The notes under the pieces are model-generated. The model was not told the origin of the DNA, did no database searches, and saw nothing but the letters and a program-made list of their open reading frames with translations. Shown here in pieces: positions 1-7,031 of a DNA stretch of 38,569 bases. Position 1 is the first letter of the stretch. Every line of letters starts with the position of its first letter. The position numbers and the translations under genes were made by a program. This DNA comes from Pseudomonadota bacterium (GTDB lineage: Bacteria > Myxococcota_A > UBA796 > UBA9615): the NCBI GenBank assembly GCA_024229515.1, contig JAAESI010000040.1, positions 1-38,569 on the forward strand, read 5' to 3'.

Positions 1-170
1 CAGGGATCATGGGACCTCCGGATCAGGTGGTAAAACCGTCCCCGGTTCCCCGACCCTGGACCCTCACCGACCCAGCTTGCAGATACAGGCTCTTGTGGCC
101 TCGGATGCTCATCGGTCTCGGTGCACAGGGCGGGGGACCCATCTACTGTCCAGGCTCAAGGCCTCAGCCC
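1..170. other. Window-edge segment, no gene recognised
   Basis: No reading frame here looks like a protein. The first ~245 bases are visibly less GC-rich than the rest and contain a small hairpin (AACCG-TCCC-CGGTT). Homology of the neighbouring acetyltransferase stops near 245, so this stretch may be the end of an inserted element or an assembly edge. I see no transposase fragment or clear terminal repeat, so the nature of the segment stays open. Confidence 0.3.
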
Positions 171-527
171 CTAAGGGTCTCCCCGGAGTTGGTGAGCCAG
201 TACAACACCGGCACGCCACGAGACATACAAGCCCCTACGGACCTGGTCCCGGCGCAGGAACAGAGACACCTCGGCGGCGAAGCGGTACCCACGCCGGTCG
301 CTGATCGGCTTGAGCACGCCCCAACCGAGCGTGTCCTCGCCCTGCATCAGCACCACGTACCCCAGCGGCAGATCGAGCTTCGCGATCATCGCCGCCTGCC
401 GCTCCACCGGCATCGGCTCCTGGTCCATCGTGCTGTCGCCCACGGCGATCGATTCGTTGTAGATGGCCGCGATCGTGGCGGCGTCCGCGGCCGTCGCGTC
501 GCGCAGGCGGGGGGCCTCGTCGCTCAT
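171..527 (-). pseudogene. Truncated GNAT N-acetyltransferase
   Basis: The 118-residue product begins like a phosphinothricin-type GNAT acetyltransferase: an N-terminal RDATAADAATIAAIYN segment, then a GYVVL strand, and a GWGVLKPISDRRGYR stretch leading into the AAEVSLFL strand. Family members are about 160-175 residues. Here the acetyl-CoA binding loop (R/Q-x-x-G-x-G/A) and everything after it are missing. After about residue 95 the sequence becomes unrelated (RRGLYVSW...) and stops. The break coincides with the drop in GC toward the window edge. The ATG lies 4 nt after the stop of the upstream cytochrome gene, so it was probably co-transcribed with that operon. It is likely non-functional unless the junction is an assembly artefact. 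Confidence 0.6.
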
Positions 528-531
528 CGGT

Positions 532-1215
532 CTAGTCCGGCGCCCCGCAGCTGAGCCAGTCGTACAGCGCCAGCTTCTGGTCGGTCGGCACCGGGTCCGC
601 CCCCAGCGGCATCTCGTTGTGGAACAGCCGGCTCCAGACGGTGTCGACGCCCGTGTCCCGGACCGCCTGGGGGTCGTCCCAGTTGGCTCCGTCGGGGGCG
701 CCGTTGCGGTCCCCCCCGACCAGCTCCGAGCTGTGGCAGCGGGTGCAGTGCTCCTCGAAGATTCCGGCCACGTCGGCGTAGCTGGAGGTCGCGTCGGGGC
801 AGTCGGCGGCGAGCAGCTCCTCGACGTCCCGGTCGGGCGCGGGCGAGGTGCAGTTGAGCCAGTCGATCAGCCGATGCAGCTCGTCCGTGGACGGGGTGCG
901 GCCCAGCGGCGGCATCTCCCGCGACGCCACCCGGGCCCACGTCAGCAGGTTGGTCGAGGTGGCGGACTCGAAGTCGTCGAAGTTGAGGTACGCGGGCGCC
1001 CCGTGGCGGTCCGCCTCCCCCTCCCGCTCGGTCGAGTGGCAGTAGACGCAGTACGGCTCGAAGAAGGTCGGGAGCATCACGTCGTTGAAGTAAGCCTCGG
1101 CGCGGTAGGCCTCGTCGCTGCAGGCGTCGTACCCCTCGACGGTGCGGTCCGGGACCGGCTGGTCGCAGGCCGGCAGCACGGCGGCGGCGAACAGGAGCAG
1201 GAGGAAGCGGCGCAC
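532..1215 (-). CDS. Diheme cytochrome c lipoprotein
   Basis: The 227-residue product starts at a GTG that overlaps the stop of the upstream membrane gene (TAGTG). It has a lipoprotein signal with lipobox LPAC and acylated Cys17. Two heme c sites are visible: CVYCH (56-60) and CTRCH (157-161). The protein is an internal duplication. Each half runs heme site, a (D)R-x-GAP segment, an EMP/EMPL segment that could supply the Met axial ligand, and an L-x-DWL-x-C end. It is probably anchored at the outer face of a membrane and takes electrons from the cytochrome b-like partner encoded just upstream. Third of three overlapping genes. The exact redox partner is unknown. Confidence 0.8.
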   Translation of the reverse strand: MRRFLLLLFAAAVLPACDQPVPDRTVEGYDACSDEAYRAEAYFNDVMLPTFFEPYCVYCHSTEREGEADRHGAPAYLNFDDFESATSTNLLTWARVASREMPPLGRTPSTDELHRLIDWLNCTSPAPDRDVEELLAADCPDATSSYADVAGIFEEHCTRCHSSELVGGDRNGAPDGANWDDPQAVRDTGVDTVWSRLFHNEMPLGADPVPTDQKLALYDWLSCGAPD

Positions 1216-1874
1216 TACATCCTCGCGATCACGACGGCCGCGGACAGCACGAAGCCGGCGGCGACGAAGCCCGCGGTGGTGTGGGTCACCATCAGCGGCT
1301 CCCAGTGCTCCGCCGGGAGCACGTTCGCCTGCAGGATCCCCGTCGCCGTCACGATGCCCATCGAGATCGTGTGGATGATCGACAGGATGATGTGGGTGTC
1401 GCGGGTGTCGCCCCAGTTGTTGATGCCCTTGTGCTCCCGCCGCGCCGACGGCGACGGCATCGTCCACGCGAGCACCCCGGCCCCCCAGTACGACGTCAGC
1501 GCCACGCCCGCGAGCCCGCGGTGCAGCCCCAGCATCGGCTCCATCTTGCTGCGGTGGATCGTCCCTCCCTGCAGCGCGACGCGGTTGATCATGCCGACCA
1601 CCTCGGCCGCGATGATGGAGAAGGCGGCGGTCCAGGCGAGCACCTGGTGCGCCGTCAGCATCTTGCGGCGGATCTCGAGGATCTGAAGCGTGCGCCTCAG
1701 CTCCGGATCGCCCACCTCCCCGTCCACCGCGACCGCCTTGTTGCCGACCGCGTCATCGTCCAGCCAGTCCAAGCGCGGGTCCGTCGACGGCAGCTGCAGC
1801 TCGGTCTGCGCCGACGCCGCGGCGGGCACGGCGAGGGCGGCCGCGAGCACCAGGACCAGGCCGAGGAGGCGCAT
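1215..1874 (-). CDS. Putative four-helix membrane cytochrome b-like protein
   Basis: The 219-residue product has a cleavable-looking signal peptide (residues 1-22), an extracytoplasmic segment of about 45 residues, then four hydrophobic helices. Histidines lie in or next to each helix (H76, H118, H161/H168, H198), the pattern expected of a four-helix bundle ligating b hemes. ATG overlaps the stop of the preceding diheme cytochrome gene (ATGA), and its own stop overlaps the next GTG, so the three genes are translationally coupled. I cannot place it in a named family; the cytochrome b561/DUF-type bundle is an analogy from helix and His spacing. Inferred role: a membrane electron conduit between two periplasmic c-type cytochromes. 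Confidence 0.6.
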   Translation of the reverse strand: MRLLGLVLVLAAALAVPAAASAQTELQLPSTDPRLDWLDDDAVGNKAVAVDGEVGDPELRRTLQILEIRRKMLTAHQVLAWTAAFSIIAAEVVGMINRVALQGGTIHRSKMEPMLGLHRGLAGVALTSYWGAGVLAWTMPSPSARREHKGINNWGDTRDTHIILSIIHTISMGIVTATGILQANVLPAEHWEPLMVTHTTAGFVAAGFVLSAAVVIARM

Positions 1875-2983
1875 CACTCGACCCCCAGCGTCTGCTCGAA
1901 GTACGCCTGCAGATCGTCCACCTGCTGATCGCTGAGCCGCTCCTGCGTGAAGAAGGGCATGTAGGCGATGGGCACCCCGAACGGCCGCGTGCCGTACGTG
2001 ATCGTCTGGTGGAAGCTCAGGTTGTTGCCCTTGCCGCGGTTTCGGTAGAGCTCGCCGATGGAGCCCTTGCTGTCCTTGAGGTGGTACTCGCCGCGCACCG
2101 GGTCGCCCTTGCCGCTGCTGCTGTGGCAGGTCAGGCAGCTGCGCCGGTAGATGTCGGCCCCCCGGGCGGCGTCCCCGTCGTTGCCGTAGCCGGCCATCCG
2201 GTCGGCCGGAGCCTCCCGCACGTGGGCCGGGCTGTAGGGCAGGTAGGCGCCCTGGAGGGCGGCGATGGCGTCGGACCGCAGCGCCTCGTCGTCCACGGCG
2301 CGAGCGATGAGCTGGTGCTGCTCCTCGGACAGCTCGAGGTCGCTCAACTGGTAGCCGAGGGTCCACAGGTACGCCTGCATGGCGTCCAGCTCCCACTCGT
2401 CCATCACCCGCCCCTGGCTGCACTCGGCCGAACACAGCAGCAGGGCCATGCGGAGGGCGCGGTTCGCGGGCTCCACCAGCGTGCCGTACTTCTTGACGTA
2501 GTCCTCGTTGAACCAGGAGGTGCGGTTGACCGTGCCGTACAGCGTGGTGCCGGGCAGGAACGGTAGGTCGTTTTCCACCGCATACGCCATCCGGGCCTCC
2601 GGATCCGACGCCATCAGGTCGGGATCCTCGCGCACGGTGTTGTGGCAGTCGGTGCAGAGGTAGCCAGGGGAGGCGACGCGGCTGCGCTTGCCCTCGGGGG
2701 TGGTGGTGCGGCCCTCGTGGATGATCTCGCGCCCCCGCGTGACCATCGCCTCGTCGGCTTCCAGCCAGTGGGCGGGCGCGGCCTCCCCCAGCTGCACGAG
2801 GAGGTCGGCGACGAGGGTGTCGGCGGGGAGCGGCTCGACGGGGACCGGGGGGGCCTCCACGACGGCGGGGGCGGCGGAGTCGTCGTCGTCGCCGGCGGCT
2901 TCGGGGTCCTGGCCGAAGGAGTCCGGGAGCGCGACGAGTAACAACAGCAGGGCCCCGATAGACAGGGCGACGGGGCGCAGCAT
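1874..2983 (-). CDS. Secreted diheme cytochrome c
   Basis: The 369-residue product has a Sec signal peptide (about 1-24) and a short acidic linker (DDDD, 32-35). Two class I heme c sites are present: CTDCH (110-114) and CLTCH (283-287). The C-terminal domain looks like a standard cytochrome c fold with a probable Met ligand in IAYMPFF (Met342) and a closing QQVDDLQAYFEQTL helix. The middle contains a second Cys pair (CSAEC, 184-188) without the heme His. First gene of the c-b-c operon. The start is fixed by GGGAGG five bases before ATG; longer upstream frames lack a signal peptide. Likely a periplasmic electron carrier; the terminal acceptor is not visible here. Confidence 0.8.
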   Translation of the reverse strand: MLRPVALSIGALLLLLVALPDSFGQDPEAAGDDDDSAAPAVVEAPPVPVEPLPADTLVADLLVQLGEAAPAHWLEADEAMVTRGREIIHEGRTTTPEGKRSRVASPGYLCTDCHNTVREDPDLMASDPEARMAYAVENDLPFLPGTTLYGTVNRTSWFNEDYVKKYGTLVEPANRALRMALLLCSAECSQGRVMDEWELDAMQAYLWTLGYQLSDLELSEEQHQLIARAVDDEALRSDAIAALQGAYLPYSPAHVREAPADRMAGYGNDGDAARGADIYRRSCLTCHSSSGKGDPVRGEYHLKDSKGSIGELYRNRGKGNNLSFHQTITYGTRPFGVPIAYMPFFTQERLSDQQVDDLQAYFEQTLGVE

Positions 2984-2987
2984 GAGT

Positions 2988-3027
2988 CCTCCCGTCGAGA
3001 TCGTACCGCTCCACGATCCCCTGACAA
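2988..3027 (-). promoter_or_regulatory. Promoter of the cytochrome c-b-c operon
   Basis: On the minus strand TTGTCA (3027-3022; 5/6 match to -35) is followed after 16 bp by TACGAT (3005-3000; 4/6 match to -10). The ribosome site GGGAGG (2993-2988) follows directly, giving a very short leader to the ATG at 2983. Confidence 0.5.
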
Positions 3028-3092
3028 TCCGTTGCCCTTTTTTCACAACAGGGTCCCCGCGATGCTCTACCTTTCGCCATCTGGAGACGCCC

Positions 3093-3644
3093 ATGAAGCT
3101 TCGATTGGTCCTTGCAACAGCCTCCATGTGCACGCTTTTGGCGTGCGGGCCGACCGACGATGCCGACGTGGTCGGCTCCCTCAGCGGAGCGTTCACGTGC
3201 CAGATGAGCGAGGCCGGTGACTCCGACTTCGACCTCGGCGAGGCCCATTACGAAGGGGACCTCTATCACACGGCCTACATTGCGGGGCTGCGCACCCAGG
3301 GCTGCTTCGGCCGCACAACGATGACTCAACTCGAACGTGGATGGGTGGTGCAGGTCCGGCTGCTGCAGCACATCGACTGGGACATCGCGCAAGTGCTTGA
3401 GCTCAACCTCCCGATCGAGGCTCCGGACACCGACCGACTGCTCGAAGCGGGCGACGTCGTCGAGATGTCCGGCGCTGGCGGGTTCGGCTCCCTGTATTGG
3501 GCCGCAGAGCACGGCGACAAAGCCGAAACGACGCTGTTCCTGGGCACCCACGCCGGCACCGTGACCGTCGAAGAGCCGGCCGAGATGGGCCCCGGCGACT
3601 GGTTCAGCGGCTCCTTCGACGACCTCGATATGGTGGAGCTCTAG
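3093..3644 (+). CDS. Small lipoprotein of unknown function
   Basis: The 183-residue product has a lipoprotein signal peptide with lipobox LLAC (Cys18), then a mostly beta-looking globular domain with two further cysteines (CQM and GCF segments) that could pair. No family is recognised. ATG is preceded by GGAG at 3083-3086 at good spacing, which fixes the start inside a longer open frame. The stop is 2 nt before the next gene, so the two are one transcript. It could be an accessory or chaperone-like lipoprotein for the secreted protein downstream, but that rests only on position. Confidence 0.75.
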   Translation: MKLRLVLATASMCTLLACGPTDDADVVGSLSGAFTCQMSEAGDSDFDLGEAHYEGDLYHTAYIAGLRTQGCFGRTTMTQLERGWVVQVRLLQHIDWDIAQVLELNLPIEAPDTDRLLEAGDVVEMSGAGGFGSLYWAAEHGDKAETTLFLGTHAGTVTVEEPAEMGPGDWFSGSFDDLDMVEL

Positions 3645-3646
3645 TC

Positions 3647-4948
3647 ATGCGCTTCACCCTGCTGACCCTCATCGCCGCGCTCGCCCTCCCGGGCGCCGCC
3701 TCCGCCGCCGAGCTGACCCTGGAGGAGTTCGGCGATCTGTACCCGTCGCAGGACTGCTTCACGCTGCACCCGGAGCTCGATCGCATCGGCATGACGCCCT
3801 TCGAACCGGAGTTCGACATCGCCGCCCACGTCGAGGGACGCGGCGGCGGCTACGACGTCTACGACCTGGGCGACATCTCGTTCGTGGCGGGTCCGTGGGA
3901 CTACCAGTCCCTGAGCTACGACCACCTCACCGGTTCGCTGTCGGCGTTCATCGCTGAGCACGAGGACGAGTACGACTTCATCTCGCTGTTCACCTCCGAG
4001 CACCTGAACTTCGGCGCGCTCTACTCGCCGCAGGCGAACGACACCCGCGGCATCGGCATGCCGATCTTCGACAACACGAACACGGGGTACCGGGAGCTCG
4101 AGGGCTACCTCTTCATGAACGGCATCTTCGACTACACCGGGAGCCAGCACGATGCGCTGTTCTTCGGGCAGGAGGTCGGCCACCGGTGGAGCAGCTACGT
4201 GCGGCGCGCGGGCGGCGGGCTGGACATGCTCGGCCGCGACGAGGCGCACTGGTCCTTCTGGATCGACTCGGACAACTCGACGATGGAGGGGAACAACTGG
4301 GAGCCCCTCAACAACAACCGGTGGAGGACGAACTTCGACATCCCGATCGGGTACAGCCAGCTGGACCTGTACCTGATGGGCTTCCTCGATCCCGAGGAGG
4401 TCGACCCGTGGCTGCTCATCGGCAACCCGTCGGTGATCAGCAACCCGTACGACTGGGCCGAGGGCAACATCCAGCCGTCGACTACGCCGTACTACGTCAT
4501 TCAGCAGTACGTGGACAACGGCGACGACTACCCCATCATCGTCCAGGGCACCGAGATCACCGTCGAGATCGAGGACGTCGTCCAGGTCAACGGCGCGCGC
4601 ATCCCGGACCACACCGAGGCGCCGCGGGACTTCCGCATGGCGTTCGTGATCATGCACCCCGAGGACGAAGACATGAGCTTCGACGACTACCTCGTCATCG
4701 AGGACACGCGTGAGGAGCTGGTCCGCCTCTGGGAGAACATGGTCGAGGAGCGCGCCACCCTGACGTCCGTTCTGGGCCGCTCCGACAACTACGTCCTCGA
4801 CCCCTCCGACCTGCCCGAGGGCGTGGCCTGGGAGCCCGAGATCGTCGAAGCCGGCGCGGGCTGCCAGGCGTCCGTGGCCGCTGGATCGGCCGCCGGGTTT
4901 GCGCTGATGGTACCCCTGCTGGCCCTCGCGCGACGCCGCCGCAGCTAG
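3647..4948 (+). CDS. Secreted protein with degenerate zinc-protease motif and MYXO-CTERM-like tail
   Basis: The 433-residue product has a Sec signal peptide (1-21). The central part carries FFGQEVGHRW, which resembles a zincin helix HExxH in which the first His is Gln; acidic DxD and asparagine-rich stretches follow (DSDNSTMEGNN). The C-terminus reads GAGCQ, then a hydrophobic helix, then ARRRRS. That Cys/helix/Arg architecture is the MYXO-CTERM or GlyGly-CTERM type of sorting tail, which is cleaved and anchors proteins at the cell surface. Co-transcribed with the lipoprotein 2 nt upstream. Whether it is an active peptidase is doubtful given the Gln. Confidence 0.65.
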   Translation: MRFTLLTLIAALALPGAASAAELTLEEFGDLYPSQDCFTLHPELDRIGMTPFEPEFDIAAHVEGRGGGYDVYDLGDISFVAGPWDYQSLSYDHLTGSLSAFIAEHEDEYDFISLFTSEHLNFGALYSPQANDTRGIGMPIFDNTNTGYRELEGYLFMNGIFDYTGSQHDALFFGQEVGHRWSSYVRRAGGGLDMLGRDEAHWSFWIDSDNSTMEGNNWEPLNNNRWRTNFDIPIGYSQLDLYLMGFLDPEEVDPWLLIGNPSVISNPYDWAEGNIQPSTTPYYVIQQYVDNGDDYPIIVQGTEITVEIEDVVQVNGARIPDHTEAPRDFRMAFVIMHPEDEDMSFDDYLVIEDTREELVRLWENMVEERATLTSVLGRSDNYVLDPSDLPEGVAWEPEIVEAGAGCQASVAAGSAAGFALMVPLLALARRRRS

Positions 4949-5007
4949 CCCGCCCCAAGCTTCGAGCCCTTCAACAGCGGCGCTGTCCTGCGTCTGGGAT
5001 TTCGCTG

Positions 5008-5036
5008 TAGACCGGTTCAGTGAACTGAACTACATT
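5008..5036 (+). promoter_or_regulatory. Promoter with embedded TetR-type operator
   Basis: The inverted repeat GTTCAGT-GA-ACTGAAC (5015-5030) has perfect 7-bp arms. It fills the 17-bp spacer between a weak -35 (TAGACC, 5008-5013) and -10 (TACATT, 5031-5036). A bound TetR dimer would block RNA polymerase, so autorepression of the downstream tetR operon is the simple reading. A second 13-bp palindrome, ACAGCGGCGCTGT, lies just upstream at 4974-4986. Confidence 0.6.
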
Positions 5037-5064
5037 CAGCGAGCTTCGCAACCCGAGGACGCTG

Positions 5065-5694
5065 ATGACGCCTGCTGCCAACACCCTCGACACCCCGCCC
5101 CGCAACGCCCGGGAGCGCTCCCGTTTGGAGACCCGCCGCCGCCTGTTGATGGCCGGCGCGGAGCTCATCGCCAACGACGGCCTCGCGTCCGCTCGCGCCA
5201 CCGACATCGCCGCCGCCGCGGGCGTCGCCGTCGGCACCCTCTACTTCCACTTCGGCGACAAGGACGGCCTGCTGGAGGCCATCCTGCTGCACGGCGTCGA
5301 CCTGCTGACCGAGCGCCTCCGCACGGTCGTGGACAACCCCCACGACACCCTCACGGCGGCCGTCCGGGCCCACGAAGACGAGATGCTCGCCTTCATCGAG
5401 GAGGAGCCCACCCTCGCCCGCGTGCTGTTCCACAACGAGGTCCGCGCGACCGAGGTCGGCACCCGCATCTTCGAGCTTGGCGTCGAGCTTCAGGCCGAGC
5501 GCCTCCGCGCCGGCGTCGCCGACGGCTTCTTCCGCAACGACCTCCACGCCGACATCACCGCCCGCGCCATCGTCGGCATGCTCTCGGCGGTGCTCACCTG
5601 GTGGGCCGCCGACCCCTCCCGCGCTTCCCGACAAGACGTCGTCGACACCCTGACCGCGATGCGTGTCGGGGGCCTCCACCATCCCGAGCTCTAG
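5065..5694 (+). CDS. TetR/AcrR-family transcriptional regulator
   Basis: The 209-residue product has the N-terminal TetR helix-turn-helix (about 20-68): RLETRRRLLMAGAELI, then ATDIAAAAGVAVGTLYFHFGDKDGLLEAI, the classic recognition helix. The C-terminal ligand-binding and dimer domain is helical and not assignable to a known inducer. GAGG at 5055-5058 sits 6 bases before ATG. The gene starts about 30 bp after an operator placed between its -35 and -10, so it probably represses itself and the two following genes (gaps of 22 and 16 nt). The inducer may be the substrate of the copper monooxygenase or hydrolase. Confidence 0.9.
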   Translation: MTPAANTLDTPPRNARERSRLETRRRLLMAGAELIANDGLASARATDIAAAAGVAVGTLYFHFGDKDGLLEAILLHGVDLLTERLRTVVDNPHDTLTAAVRAHEDEMLAFIEEEPTLARVLFHNEVRATEVGTRIFELGVELQAERLRAGVADGFFRNDLHADITARAIVGMLSAVLTWWAADPSRASRQDVVDTLTAMRVGGLHHPEL

Positions 5695-5716
5695 CCCGTC
5701 CCCCTCCGGAGAATCC

Positions 5717-7015
5717 GTGCCCCGAGTCCTGCTCTTGCTGGTCCCTGTCTTGCTGCTGTCCGCGTGCGACGTCCCCGCCTACGACTACTACGTCGACGCC
5801 AAGCCGATCATCGATGCCAACTGCGTGACCTGCCACCAGGACGGCAACATCGGCCCGTTCGCGCTGACGACGTACGACGAGGTCAAGACCGTCGCCGAGC
5901 TGCTGCCGCCGTCGATCGAGGCCGACACGATGCCGCCGTGGGGCGCCAACCCCGAGTGCAACGACTACCTCCACGACAGCTCGCTGACGGCCCAGGACAA
6001 GGAGATCCTCCTGACCTGGCTGGACCAGGGCGTCGCCCCCGGCGATCCCACCACCGCGGTCAAGGCCGACGAGGTCGAGCCGATGACGTTCGACCTCACG
6101 CTGCCGCTGCCGGAGCCGTACACCCCCAACGGCCAGCTCGACGACTACCGCTGCATCCTCGTGGACTGGCCCCTCGAGGAGGCCAAGTACGCCGTCGGCT
6201 TCGGCGTCACCCCGGACCGCACCGATCTGGTCCACCACGTCGTCGCCTACATCGCCGACCCCTCGATCAAGGACGCCCTCGAGGAGCTCGACGCCTCGGA
6301 CCCGGGCCTGGGCTACAGCTGCTTCGGCGCCCCCACCCCGCAGGACACCCCCGGCGTCATCGGCCTCGGCGTCGACCAGCGCTGGCTCGGGCAGTGGGCC
6401 CCCGGCCCCACCGGCCGCCCCTTCCCCCCCGGCACCGGCATCCTCATCGAGCCCGGCTCCACGATGATCGTGCAGATGCACTACAACACCGCGACCGCGG
6501 ACCCGTCCCCCGATCAGAGCTCGTTCGAGGTGCAGCTCGCCGACGAGGTCGACAAGCCCGCCACGGTCATCCCGTTCCTGGATTTCGGCTGGGCCCTCGG
6601 CTCGGTCCCGATGACGATTCCCGCCGGCGCCGCCGACGCCGTCATCACGCACGAGCAGGACATCTCCAACAGCACCCTGGACTGGTTCGCCGGCACCATC
6701 GGGCTGGAAAACGGCGACCCCTTCGTGGTCCAAGAGGTCTTCTTCCACATGCACACCCTCGGCGCCGCGGGCCGGCTCGACCACAAGCGGGTCGCCAACC
6801 CCACCAGCGACGATCAGTGCCTGCTGGACCTGCCCCGGTGGGACTTCAACTGGCAGAACAGCTACCAACTGCAGGAGCCCCGACGGGTCGATCCCGGCGA
6901 CACGCTCCAGATCGAGTGCCGCTTCGACAACAGCGACGGCGGCAGCGAGGTCGGCTTCGGCGACGGCACCTTCGACGAGATGTGCCTCGCGATCCTCTAC
7001 GTCACGGGGATCTGA
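5717..7015 (+). CDS. Lipoprotein cytochrome c / PHM-type copper monooxygenase fusion
   Basis: The 432-residue product starts at GTG, supported by GGAGA a few bases upstream. Lipobox LSAC gives Cys17. An N-terminal cytochrome c-like domain (about 25-110) has CVTCH (36-40) and MPPWG. Residues about 130-432 match copper type II ascorbate-dependent monooxygenases (PHM/DBH family). The expected ligands are all visible: His173-His174 and His255 for one copper, His344-x-His346 and Met422 (DEMCL) for the other. Such enzymes hydroxylate an unactivated carbon using O2. The fused heme domain may replace ascorbate as electron donor; that is inference. It follows tetR by 22 nt and precedes a hydrolase, suggesting an inducible oxidation plus hydrolysis pathway at the cell surface. 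Confidence 0.8.
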   Translation: MPRVLLLLVPVLLLSACDVPAYDYYVDAKPIIDANCVTCHQDGNIGPFALTTYDEVKTVAELLPPSIEADTMPPWGANPECNDYLHDSSLTAQDKEILLTWLDQGVAPGDPTTAVKADEVEPMTFDLTLPLPEPYTPNGQLDDYRCILVDWPLEEAKYAVGFGVTPDRTDLVHHVVAYIADPSIKDALEELDASDPGLGYSCFGAPTPQDTPGVIGLGVDQRWLGQWAPGPTGRPFPPGTGILIEPGSTMIVQMHYNTATADPSPDQSSFEVQLADEVDKPATVIPFLDFGWALGSVPMTIPAGAADAVITHEQDISNSTLDWFAGTIGLENGDPFVVQEVFFHMHTLGAAGRLDHKRVANPTSDDQCLLDLPRWDFNWQNSYQLQEPRRVDPGDTLQIECRFDNSDGGSEVGFGDGTFDEMCLAILYVTGI

Positions 7016-7031
7016 TCCGGCATAGTTCGGC

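Noticed and set aside
1215..1467. Longer start for the diheme lipoprotein (ORF from 1467)
   Set aside because: The extension overlaps the membrane cytochrome gene out of frame and would bury the lipoprotein signal peptide.
3031..3049. T-run with GTTG...CAAC arms as a rho-independent terminator
   Set aside because: Only a 4-bp stem enclosing the T-run, located in a divergent promoter region.
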